Of a stretch of 36,219 bases of DNA, positions 1-6,599 are shown one piece after another. The stretch is taken from NCBI GenBank assembly GCA_964587515.1, contig CAZPMO010000024.1, forward strand, positions 1 through 36,219. The letters are read 5' to 3'. This DNA is from CAZPMO01 sp964587515. Its GTDB lineage: Bacteria; Pseudomonadota; Alphaproteobacteria; MPNO01. Every line of letters begins with the position of its first letter. Within the stretch, counting starts at the first letter, position 1. The position numbers and the translations under genes are program-made. The notes below the pieces were generated by a model that did not search any database, was not told where the DNA came from, and saw nothing but the letters and a program-made list of their open reading frames with translations.

Positions 1-718
1 GGTCGAGACCGCCGGAATCGAAACACACTCCCTTGCCGACCAGCGTCACCTTGGGCGCGCGCGCCTTGCCCCAACGCAGATCGATCAGCCGTGGCGCGTT
101 GGCGCTGGCGCGGCCAACCGCATGGATCGTCGGATAATCGCGCTTCAACAGCGCATCGCCGGTAATCACGGTGACCGTACCGCCATGGGCGCGGGCGATG
201 CGCCGCGCCGCGCCGGCCAGTTCCGCCGGGCCCATATCGCCGGCGGGCGTGTTGATCAGATCGCGGACCAGGCCCGTCGCGTTCGCGGCCCGGCGCACAT
301 GACCCCTGTCGCAATTGTCGGGCCACACCAGCGCCGGAACATCTTTCGCGTTGGTCTTGGTCTTGCGGTAGAGGTCGAACCGATATCCGCCGAGCGCCCA
401 GCCGAGCGCCGCGCCGGTGGCTTTCCCGTCCTCCATGCGGGCGTCGATCCGGTACGTGCCGGGCGGTAACGCCGTCGGTAATCCGCCATAGGACCAGAAC
501 CCGTCATGGTCATCGACGCCGAGCAGTACGCGCGCGAGCTTGCCGTCCGCGCCGCCGACCAGGCTGAGCTTGCCGGGTTCAGCCGCGAAACCCGATGAAT
601 CCACCCACGCCTTCATCTCGCGCGGCTGACCCCGGCGCCACGCCTTGAACACGCCGGTCTCGATCGGGACGATCGGAACCGTCCGGGAATCCGGTTTATT
701 GATAAATCTGAACGACAA
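1..718 (-). CDS. Leucyl aminopeptidase family protein (M17), 3' part missing
   Basis: Cytosolic metallo-aminopeptidase of family M17, releasing N-terminal residues from peptides. The last residues in the window read LVGKGVCFDSGGLD, the M17 signature holding the catalytic lysine and a metal-binding aspartate. Upstream are the LINTPAGDMGP segment and the N-terminal macro-like domain typical of the family. The gene runs off the left edge, so the second metal-binding block (NTDAEGR) is not visible. I chose the TTG at 718 because a GGAGG lies 8 bases before it and a stop codon lies in frame at 740-742; no ATG is available between them. The N-terminal half is family-typical but divergent. It lies downstream of a small hypothetical gene on the same strand. 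Confidence 0.85.
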   Translation of the reverse strand, partial: MSFRFINKPDSRTVPIVPIETGVFKAWRRGQPREMKAWVDSSGFAAEPGKLSLVGGADGKLARVLLGVDDHDGFWSYGGLPTALPPGTYRIDARMEDGKATGAALGWALGGYRFDLYRKTKTNAKDVPALVWPDNCDRGHVRRAANATGLVRDLINTPAGDMGPAELAGAARRIARAHGGTVTVITGDALLKRDYPTIHAVGRASANAPRLIDLRWGKARAPKVTLVGKGVCFDSGGLD

Positions 719-826
719 TGCGCGCCCCTCCGCCGGCCATTATGCGATGGGGCACAATGGCGCGCGGGCGCGCGAATCTCAAGCTATGGGCCAGGCGCCC
801 TCGAAGGCGCCGATGAGACGGAAGCC

Positions 827-1090
827 TTAGACCGCGCCGATGCGGGGCTTGCCATCCTGATGGCGGCCGAGACTGTTGAGAATTCGCGTCGAATCCTTGG
901 CGTGCTCGACGCATTTGCACAACATCGAAAGGATATCGATATTGTTCCGAAGCACCGCGCGGGCCTCGTCGCGCGGATCGTCGACGATCCTCTGCGTGCG
1001 CCGCATGATATCGTTCTGGACCTCCCCCAGCAGGGCTTCGAGGGTCCAGCCATCGGGATTTTCTGGCGTCACCAGGAACGTGGTTTTCAT
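827..1090 (-). CDS. Small hypothetical protein, 87 aa
   Basis: Not recognised as a named family. The 87-residue product is soluble and rich in charged helices, with no signal peptide and no membrane segment. The middle (about residues 25-70) looks helical, with DDPRDEARAVLRNNIDILSML, and has a lone cysteine pair (CKC). The ATG at 1090 is preceded by GGGAGAG at a good distance, and codon use matches neighbours, which supports a real gene. It lies upstream of the M17 peptidase on the same strand with about 108 bases between them, so co-transcription is possible. No function can be inferred. Confidence 0.6.
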   Translation of the reverse strand: MKTTFLVTPENPDGWTLEALLGEVQNDIMRRTQRIVDDPRDEARAVLRNNIDILSMLCKCVEHAKDSTRILNSLGRHQDGKPRIGAV

Positions 1091-1159
1091 CGGTCTCTCC
1101 CGGCCTCTGGTGGAAACATCTACCCTAATTCTCCGCGTTCGACGTTAAGGGCCAATGAA

Positions 1160-1175
1160 CGGTTAACCTTAACCG
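1160..1175. promoter_or_regulatory. 16-bp palindrome, possible operator
   Basis: CGGTTAACCTTAACCG has 7-base arms around CC and lies between the divergent small gene (start 1090) and the enoyl-CoA hydratase-like gene (start 1249). The position fits an operator serving either direction, but the binding protein is unknown. The spacing of the two TTAA elements (2 bases) is not that of a CtrA site (7 bases). Confidence 0.3.
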
Positions 1176-1248
1176 CCGATTTCTTGTACGCCGCCGGGCG
1201 GGCTGATAGCGTCGCGATTATCGAACCGCCATCACAAGGAAGCCGAAA

Positions 1249-2142
1249 ATGAAATACCGTTACCTCGACTGGAAACTCGAATCCTCGGAGCAAAGTCCCG
1301 GCGACAACGCCATCGGGATCATCACGCTCAACCGGCCGGAACACGCCAACGCCATGGGCCCGCGCATGTCGATGGAGATGCATCAACTCGTCGACGAGAT
1401 CCGCTATTCACCGGCGCGAATCGTGATCATCACCGGCGCCGGCGGCAATTTCTGCGCCGGCGGCGATCTCCAGGTCGAGACCATGCCCATGGAAGACCAG
1501 AACGACGACTGGAAGGATTACGGCGTAAAAGGCGAATATGGCGAGATGCTGGTGTGGTTCGCCAACGACTATTTTCACATTATCGCCCAGCGCATGTGCC
1601 GCAAACTCGAGGATCTGCCGCAGGTGACGATCGCCGCCATCGACGGCATCGCCGTCGGCATCGGATTGGAGATGGCGGTGTCCTGCGATCTGCGCATCGC
1701 GTCGGAGGCCGCGCGCTTCGCCGAGATCGCGGTGCCCGCCGGTTTTATGTCGGAATGGAGCGCGCCGCGCAGTCTGCCCGGGCTGATCGGCCAGACCAGG
1801 GCCAACGAGATGATCCTTACCGGGCGTTTTGTCGACGCCGCCGAGGCCGCCGACATCGACCTCGTGAACAAGGTCGTGCCGGCGGACGAGTTATTGAACG
1901 AGGCCCGCGCCTGGGCCGGCCGCATGGCGACCTATCCGACGCTTGGGTTGCGCTATGCGAAGGAGACAATCCGGCTTTATCAGAACCAGAACCGGCTGGC
2001 CGAACACGGCGAACTGGAAATGGAGCGTATCTTCGAGATTACGCGCACCGCCGATTGCGCCGAAGGCGTGACGGCGTTCAATGACAAGCGCGCGCCCGTC
2101 TATCATTCCGGCGCGCCGGTCGATAAGCGGGCGAAGTGGTAG
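1249..2142 (+). CDS. Enoyl-CoA hydratase/isomerase (crotonase) family protein
   Basis: Crotonase-fold enzyme acting on an acyl-CoA thioester, 297 aa. Family features are the N-terminal ITLNRPEHANAM, the oxyanion-hole segment GAGGNFCAGGDL (about residues 63-74) and AAIDGIAVGIGLEMAVSCDL (about 129-148). The first catalytic glutamate position is kept (E141), but the second one, usually in a PE motif, aligns with A161. A standard syn-hydration is therefore doubtful; isomerase, lyase or hydrolase chemistry is possible. Compared with typical members there is an acidic/aromatic insertion at about residues 80-110. The ATG is preceded by AGGAAG. It converges on the UbiD-like gene with only 4 bases between the stops. 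Family is certain, substrate unknown. Confidence 0.88.
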   Translation: MKYRYLDWKLESSEQSPGDNAIGIITLNRPEHANAMGPRMSMEMHQLVDEIRYSPARIVIITGAGGNFCAGGDLQVETMPMEDQNDDWKDYGVKGEYGEMLVWFANDYFHIIAQRMCRKLEDLPQVTIAAIDGIAVGIGLEMAVSCDLRIASEAARFAEIAVPAGFMSEWSAPRSLPGLIGQTRANEMILTGRFVDAAEAADIDLVNKVVPADELLNEARAWAGRMATYPTLGLRYAKETIRLYQNQNRLAEHGELEMERIFEITRTADCAEGVTAFNDKRAPVYHSGAPVDKRAKW

Positions 2143-2146
2143 ACGC

Positions 2147-3532
2147 CTAGATCTTCACGCCCGCGCGTTCGATGATGGCGCGGACGCGGGCGCGCTGATC
2201 GTCGGAGATGGTCAGCCGTTCCGCGAAGTCACGCCCCGTCGGCTTGGTCGCGTCGATGCCGACCTTCGTCAGCGTGTGGTCTTCGGGGTCCGACGTCGGA
2301 TCGAGAATCGCGCCCATCGCGCCCGGGATATAGACAATATCCTTGTCGGCGCGGGTGCGCGTGATCACCGCCCACATCACGTCGGTGAGATCGAAGATGT
2401 CGACGTCCTCGTCGACCACGACCACGGTCTTCACATAGAATTCGGTGCCGAGCGCCGCCATGATCGCCTGGCGCGGCTGGCCTTCGGCGGTCTTTTTCAT
2501 CGACACGATCGCCATCAGCGCGCCCACGGTGACCACCGGCACATGGACCGAAACCACGTTGGGCAGATTGCGCTTCAGCGTGTTCAGGATCTCGGCCTCG
2601 CGGCTGATGCTGGAGACCAGGATGTGATCGCCCGCCGTGCCCGAGGCGACGCTGTGGAAAATCGCGTCGCCGCGCATGCTGACACGCTTGGCGACGAACA
2701 CGTTCTCGGTCGAGCGATAGGACGCGTAGCCGGTAAACTCGCCGAACGGGCCTTCCGGCTCGCGCGTCTCGGCCAGAATCTCTCCTTCGATGACGATCTC
2801 CGCGCCTTCCGGCACTTCCAGGCCTTCGGTGGCGCACTGCGCGACCCGGTAGGGCTCGCCGAACAGCGCGCCGATGATCTCGAATTTGCGCACCGCGGGC
2901 GGGTAGTGATAAGCCATCGAGCCCATATAATGCACCGGGTGGATGCCGAGCGTTATCGCCGCCGGCAGAGCCTCGCCGCGCGCCTCGGCGCGGCGGTGAA
3001 ACTCATACATCCGCCGCCGGGAATGCAACGACAGGCCGAGCCGGTCCTTGCCCTTCAGCATGAACCGGTGGAACCCGGTGGTATCGACTCCGGTTTCGGG
3101 ATCGCGCGCCGAAAGCTGCCCGGCGGTAATATAAGGTGCCGCGTCAACTGAGAAATGGAGCGGGATCGGCAGGCGGGTAAGGTCGACATCGTCGCCTTCG
3201 AGGACAATTTCCCGCCACGGCGCGTTCTCGACCAGTTCTACCGGCTGATAGTCCTGGCAGCGCTCGCGATAGGCGCCCGGCAGTTCGTCGGGCGCGACGC
3301 CCAGTGCGGCGGCCAACAGGCGGCGGTTGCCGGCGAGGTTGGTGACGACCGGAATGTCGAAGCCGTCAACCTTCTCGAACATCACGACCGGGCTGCGGCC
3401 GGCGCGCTCGAACTCGAACACGGTCGAAGTGATATCCAGTTCGCGCCGCACGGGCTCCGATACCCGCACGATTTCATCGGGGAAATCGCGGCCCACCATC
3501 TCGATGAATCCGCGCATGCTTTGATCGACCAA
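2147..3532 (-). CDS. UbiD family (prenylated-FMN-dependent) decarboxylase
   Basis: Reversible decarboxylase of the UbiD/Fdc family, which uses prenylated FMN to remove or add a carboxyl group on aromatic or conjugated acids. The 461-residue protein carries the family core: R156 and the EGPFGE motif with E260 and E265, matching the Arg-Glu-Glu catalytic set known from Fdc1, followed by FTGY. The start is TTG at 3532, chosen because GGAGG lies 6 bases upstream; the first ATG (3517) would be too far from it. No UbiX flavin prenyltransferase is seen in the window, so prFMN must come from elsewhere. Context with ring-cleavage enzymes suggests aromatic acid catabolism, but ubiquinone synthesis UbiD is not excluded; true UbiD is usually longer (about 490-500 aa). 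Confidence 0.87.
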   Translation of the reverse strand: MVDQSMRGFIEMVGRDFPDEIVRVSEPVRRELDITSTVFEFERAGRSPVVMFEKVDGFDIPVVTNLAGNRRLLAAALGVAPDELPGAYRERCQDYQPVELVENAPWREIVLEGDDVDLTRLPIPLHFSVDAAPYITAGQLSARDPETGVDTTGFHRFMLKGKDRLGLSLHSRRRMYEFHRRAEARGEALPAAITLGIHPVHYMGSMAYHYPPAVRKFEIIGALFGEPYRVAQCATEGLEVPEGAEIVIEGEILAETREPEGPFGEFTGYASYRSTENVFVAKRVSMRGDAIFHSVASGTAGDHILVSSISREAEILNTLKRNLPNVVSVHVPVVTVGALMAIVSMKKTAEGQPRQAIMAALGTEFYVKTVVVVDEDVDIFDLTDVMWAVITRTRADKDIVYIPGAMGAILDPTSDPEDHTLTKVGIDATKPTGRDFAERLTISDDQRARVRAIIERAGVKI

Positions 3533-3601
3533 AATCCGCCTCCTCGCCGTATTATTTCGTGGCGAGGATGCATGGCTTGGCGGGCGGGCGCAACCGCGCG
3601 G

Positions 3602-3844
3602 CTATTTTTCGAGCGCCCGCCATTGTTCGACAAGCCGGTCGGCTCGAGCGATTTGTTCGGGTTTCATCTGGGCCTTGACCTCGCCGCGCAGTTTCAGGGC
3701 GCGGACGCGGTCGATGCCGCGCACGCGCGAAAGCGAAAGCGTCAGCCACAAATAGGATTTTACGTAATCCCGCAGGCCCGGAACGTCACGTCTGTACAGG
3801 TCGCCCAACACGATGCGCGCATCGCCGTCGCCTTTACAGGCGGC
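3602..3844 (-). CDS. Sel1-like repeat protein, N-terminus missing
   Basis: Only the C-terminal part of a Sel1/TPR-like repeat protein is recognisable, from about 3844 down to the TAG at 3602-3604. The segment KGDGDARIVLGDLYRRD followed by VKSYLWLTLS is a typical Sel1 repeat, usually involved in protein-protein contacts. The open frame extends to an ATG at 3970, but residues beyond 3844 are antisense to the conserved H-box of the kinase on the other strand and do not look like Sel1 sequence. The real N-terminus is therefore missing, cut at the same point as the kinase. It lies 69 bases before the UbiD-like gene on the same strand. No promoter or start can be assigned. Confidence 0.55.
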   Translation of the reverse strand, partial: AACKGDGDARIVLGDLYRRDVPGLRDYVKSYLWLTLSLSRVRGIDRVRALKLRGEVKAQMKPEQIARADRLVEQWRALEK

Positions 3845-4936
3845 GTCGCGCACGAGTTCAACAATCTGCTGACCGGAATTGGCGGGTTCGCCCAGATGGC
3901 GCGCCGAAAATCCGACGATGTCGAAGCGGTACAGGGTTATCTGGCCGAAATCGAGAAGGCGACCGATCACGCCGCGGGGCTGACACGCCAGATGCTGACG
4001 TTCAGCCGCACCCAGGTGCTTGAGCCGCGCCTGGTGCCTGTCGGGTCGACCATAGACGGCATAAGATCAATGCTGAAGCCGCTGGTCGGCGCCGTGATCA
4101 CGCTTCGCATGGAGCTTTGCGCCGGCGAATGTCATGCGGTGGTCGATCCGGGACAGCTCGTCCAGGCGATCCTCAACCTCGCCATCAATGCCTGCCACGC
4201 GATGGAGGACGGCGGCGAACTTTTGATCGGCTGTGGCGAGGTCGGTCTCAGTGACCGGTTGCGGGCACGGTTTGGACGCCCCTATGAGGGACCCTGCGTT
4301 GCCGCCTCTGTGGCGGATACCGGCTCGGGGATCGCAGACGACGTTTTGCCCCAAATATTCGATCCGTTTTTCACCACCAAGGCGTCCGGCTCCGGCACCG
4401 GGCTCGGCCTGTCGATGGTCTATGGCATGGCCGAACAGGCGGGCGGCTTCGTCGATGTCGAGACGCGGGCCGGCGAGGGCACGAGATTTACCATCTATCT
4501 GCCGCTGGCCGACCAGGACGCGGCCCTCGACGTAACGAATGCGACGCCGGAGGCGGGGTCGCGCGGCGTCGCGCTGATCGTCGACGGCAAGGCAGGGGTG
4601 AGACGCATCGCGGGCGAATCTCTCGAAGCCAACGGTTATGAAATCGTGGCCGTGGAGACCGCGGACGAGGCGCGGGACGCCTTCCGTTCACGCGATGGCG
4701 CCGTCGAACTGCTGATTGTCGATGTCGCGATGGGTGGGGCCGAGATTGCCGGCGCATTCCGAGCGGAAAACCAATTTCTAAAGGTTGTATTCCTGGCAAC
4801 GGATCCCGTGGCGGGCGCGGAGTGCCGCGCGGATTCACCCGACCACAGCAGATTCCTGCAAAAACCGATCGACCGGCAGGAACTTCGCCGGCTGGTCAGC
4901 GAACTTGTTGAAGGGGTGGACGGCGTTTCCACCTGA
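3833..4936 (+). CDS. Hybrid sensor histidine kinase, N-terminus missing
   Basis: C-terminal portion of a two-component hybrid kinase. In order it has the H-box GGVAHEFNNLLTGI (phospho-acceptor His), a HATPase domain with N-box (ILNLAINACHAM), G1 (VADTGSGIADD), F-box (IFDPFFTTK) and G2 (GTGLGLSMVYGM), then a receiver-like domain. The receiver keeps the phosphorylatable Asp (LLIVDVAMGG), Thr (FLATD) and Lys (FLQKPID), but the N-terminal acidic pair is reduced to DG, so Mg binding may be weak. Coding similarity starts abruptly at about 3833, directly before the H-box; no sensor domain and no plausible start codon are present, and the upstream open frame is merely antisense to the UbiD-like gene. 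The next gene is a single-domain response regulator, a likely partner. Confidence 0.75.
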   Translation, partial: FTGGVAHEFNNLLTGIGGFAQMARRKSDDVEAVQGYLAEIEKATDHAAGLTRQMLTFSRTQVLEPRLVPVGSTIDGIRSMLKPLVGAVITLRMELCAGECHAVVDPGQLVQAILNLAINACHAMEDGGELLIGCGEVGLSDRLRARFGRPYEGPCVAASVADTGSGIADDVLPQIFDPFFTTKASGSGTGLGLSMVYGMAEQAGGFVDVETRAGEGTRFTIYLPLADQDAALDVTNATPEAGSRGVALIVDGKAGVRRIAGESLEANGYEIVAVETADEARDAFRSRDGAVELLIVDVAMGGAEIAGAFRAENQFLKVVFLATDPVAGAECRADSPDHSRFLQKPIDRQELRRLVSELVEGVDGVST

Positions 4937-4980
4937 TACATCCCCAGGGTGACCCTGGATTTCTCAAAAGGAGAACGAAC

Positions 4981-5370
4981 ATGGCGATAGATCTGAAAAA
5001 CATCCGGTTCCTGGTGGTCGAGGACCAACCGCAACCGATGAAGCTTATGACCGAGATGCTGAAAGATCTCGGCGCGGTCAATGTCTTCACCGCCAGCGAC
5101 GGCGAGGCCGCGCTGACGCTGTTACAGGGGGCCAGCGACCTCGTGGACATCATCATCTGCGATTGGAACATGCCGCGCGTTTCCGGCGTCGAAGTGCTCG
5201 ATTATGTGCGCAAGGAACTTCCGGGAGTCCCGTTCGTGATGGTGACCGCGAATGTCGATTCGCGTTCCGTCGACTTCGCCCGCGAGCACGGCGTCAACGC
5301 ATACATCACCAAGCCGTTCCGCCTGGAAAAGGTCGAAGCCACACTCGCCGACATCGTCGACCAGCTATAG
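4981..5370 (+). CDS. Single-domain response regulator (CheY-like)
   Basis: A 129-residue receiver domain without output domain. All key positions are seen: acidic pair E14-D15, phospho-acceptor D61 (ICDWNMP), switch residue T89 (MVTAN), and K111 before Pro (TKPF). Such proteins relay phosphate in phosphorelays or act by protein contact, as CheY does. The ATG follows AAAAGGAGAACGAAC, an excellent ribosome site. It lies 44 bases after the hybrid kinase in the same direction, so the kinase is the likely phosphodonor. A hairpin after the stop can end the transcript. Confidence 0.92.
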   Translation: MAIDLKNIRFLVVEDQPQPMKLMTEMLKDLGAVNVFTASDGEAALTLLQGASDLVDIIICDWNMPRVSGVEVLDYVRKELPGVPFVMVTANVDSRSVDFAREHGVNAYITKPFRLEKVEATLADIVDQL

Positions 5371-5373
5371 AGG

Positions 5374-5395
5374 AAAAGGGGACTGTCCCCCTTTT
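5374..5395. terminator. Hairpin between convergent genes, likely bidirectional terminator
   Basis: AAAAGGGG and CCCCCTTTT form a short stem with one bulged C around ACTGT. It directly follows the response regulator stop and faces the 3' end of the cytochrome c gene. The A run and T run flank the GC stem on both strands, as in a bidirectional intrinsic terminator. Similar AAAAGGGGAC..GTCCCC elements also occur as dispersed repeats in proteobacteria, so it could be a repeat copy. Confidence 0.5.
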
Positions 5396-5420
5396 ACGTG
5401 GGCCTGGTCGCAAAACGGCA

Positions 5421-5434
5421 TTGATTTGGATCAG
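5421..5434. promoter_or_regulatory. FNR-like box in an unexpected place
   Basis: TTGATTTGGATCAG matches TTGAT-N4-ATCAA at nine of ten defined positions. It overlaps the last codons of the cytochrome c gene and lies downstream of both convergent genes, so no promoter role is obvious. It may be a chance match. Confidence 0.25.
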
Positions 5435-5919
5435 AGCTTGCGCTCCTTCATCATGCGTCGGATCGAGCGTGGAATATCAGATTCCGAGAATTTCCGCTGT
5501 TCCCCGATATCGTGCGCGAACGCTGTGATATCGGCGAGCTCATCGCCATCGATCTCGATCTGAAACCCGATTTCGGCTTCCTGCAGGGTGATCATGGCGT
5601 CGGCGCCGCGCCACATCCGGGCCGCGAAGTCGAAGGGATTCACGTAGGGTACGGATTCAGTGGCATCCAGCTTCGGCCCGATCATGCCGCCGACGCCGTT
5701 GACCGAATGGCAGATGACGCAGCCGCGCCGCGCGAATAACTCGCGCCCGCGCGCGGCGTTTAACGTCGGCATCAACAGGCTCGGCCCGCGCGGCGAGATG
5801 ATGCTCGGCCCCTTATGGTCGCCCGATTGCGGTCTCGCGGCGTGCGCCGCCGCAAGGACCAGCAGGCCGAAGAAGGCGCCGGTCAGGAGGCGGGATGTTC
5901 GTGTCCGCATCCGGGACAT
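5431..5919 (-). CDS. Small c-type cytochrome, exported
   Basis: Periplasmic monohaem electron carrier. The product (162 aa from 5919) begins with an Arg-rich n-region, hydrophobic core LLTGAFFGLLVLAAAHA and an AHA-like signal-peptidase site. It has one haem-binding motif C67-V-I-C70-H71; M79 (GGMIGPKLD) or a later Met may be the sixth ligand. The gene begins before the end of the 3-hydroxyanthranilate dioxygenase gene (37-base overlap, or 28 if the second ATG at 5910 is used), implying translational coupling. Which start is used is unsettled. Its role beside a cytosolic ring-cleavage dioxygenase is unclear; it may serve a separate respiratory step. Confidence 0.85.
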   Translation of the reverse strand: MSRMRTRTSRLLTGAFFGLLVLAAAHAARPQSGDHKGPSIISPRGPSLLMPTLNAARGRELFARRGCVICHSVNGVGGMIGPKLDATESVPYVNPFDFAARMWRGADAMITLQEAEIGFQIEIDGDELADITAFAHDIGEQRKFSESDIPRSIRRMMKERKL

Positions 5920-6398
5920 TCACGGAGCTCCCTCGTGGTGTTGAATTCCTGGAACACCGGCGGCAGATCATCGACGATGTCGGTGAGCTGAACCTCGCTG
6001 CGATGCACCAGACCATTGCATTTCTCGCAGTACCATTCAAAGGCGTCGAGCGTGCCTTCCGGCCGGGTGCGTTCAACCACCAGACCGATACCGTTTGGAT
6101 CGGGACGCTGCGGCGAGTGCGGCACCAATGGCGGCAACAGGAAAATCTCGCCTTCCAGGATCGGAATATCGCGACGCTCCCCACCTTCTATCACCGGCAG
6201 ATGCATATCGCCCTTGAGCTGATAGAACACCTCCTCATAGGGATCGATATGATAATCGGTGCGTACGTTGGGGCCGCCGATGATCTGTACGATGAAATCG
6301 CCATCCTGCCAGATCGCGCGGTTGGCCGTGGGCGGGCGTAGCAACTCGCGGTTATCGTCGATCCATTTCATCAGATTGAAGGGCGGGGCAATCGACAT
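5883..6398 (-). CDS. nbaC: 3-hydroxyanthranilate 3,4-dioxygenase
   Basis: Cupin Fe(II) dioxygenase opening 3-hydroxyanthranilate to 2-amino-3-carboxymuconate semialdehyde, in bacterial tryptophan (kynurenine) or 2-nitrobenzoate catabolism. With the start at 6398 (MSIAPPFNL) the protein is 171 aa, near the 174 of the Cupriavidus enzyme. Every known functional residue is present one position earlier: metal ligands H50, E56, H94; substrate residues R46, R98, E109; and the rubredoxin-like cysteines C124, C127, C161, C164. An upstream ATG at 6491 would add 31 residues unlike the family, so I reject it. The 3' end overlaps the cytochrome c gene. An FNR-type box and a perfect TATAAT lie upstream. 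No kynureninase or kynurenine monooxygenase is seen in the window. Confidence 0.93.
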   Translation of the reverse strand: MSIAPPFNLMKWIDDNRELLRPPTANRAIWQDGDFIVQIIGGPNVRTDYHIDPYEEVFYQLKGDMHLPVIEGGERRDIPILEGEIFLLPPLVPHSPQRPDPNGIGLVVERTRPEGTLDAFEWYCEKCNGLVHRSEVQLTDIVDDLPPVFQEFNTTRELRECPGCGHEHPAS

Positions 6399-6432
6399 GG
6401 CGATCTCGCTTCTGACCGTGTGACAGATCGGC

Positions 6433-6438
6433 ATTATA
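6433..6438 (-). promoter_or_regulatory. -10 element for the dioxygenase-cytochrome operon
   Basis: The minus strand reads TATAAT, a perfect -10 hexamer, about 35 bases before the dioxygenase ATG at 6398. No convincing -35 is seen at the usual distance, which fits activator dependence; the FNR box centre is about 62 bases upstream of the hexamer centre. Confidence 0.45.
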
Positions 6439-6490
6439 GCCGCTCCCGACATGGGATGCGTAACGATTACGCGAAACCACGTCCGGTTCA

Positions 6491-6504
6491 TTGATCTGAA
6501 TCAA
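6491..6504. promoter_or_regulatory. FNR-type box, perfect consensus
   Basis: TTGATCTGAATCAA matches TTGAT-N4-ATCAA exactly. It lies between the divergent dioxygenase (start 6398) and amidohydrolase (start 6600) genes, and may control both. For the amidohydrolase the centre is near -58 relative to the predicted start of transcription, a class I type position. Confidence 0.75.
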
Positions 6505-6519
6505 ATAGCCGGGTAACTC

Positions 6520-6549
6520 TTAACTTCGACGGTCGGGTGCGGCTATACT
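6520..6549 (+). promoter_or_regulatory. Predicted sigma-70 type promoter of the amidohydrolase gene
   Basis: TTAACT (6520-6525) and TATACT (6544-6549) are separated by 18 bases, with 4/6 and 5/6 matches to consensus. Transcription would start near 6556, leaving a leader of about 45 bases before the ATG at 6600. Confidence 0.45.
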
Positions 6550-6599
6550 CCACCCGAATGCCGTCCGCGCGACGGTCGGGCCCAACAAGGAGACTCCGA

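Noticed and set aside
3155..3832. Open plus-strand frame continuous with the kinase
   Set aside because: It is antisense to the UbiD-like gene and the Sel1 fragment, has no domain similarity, and reflects the high GC content.
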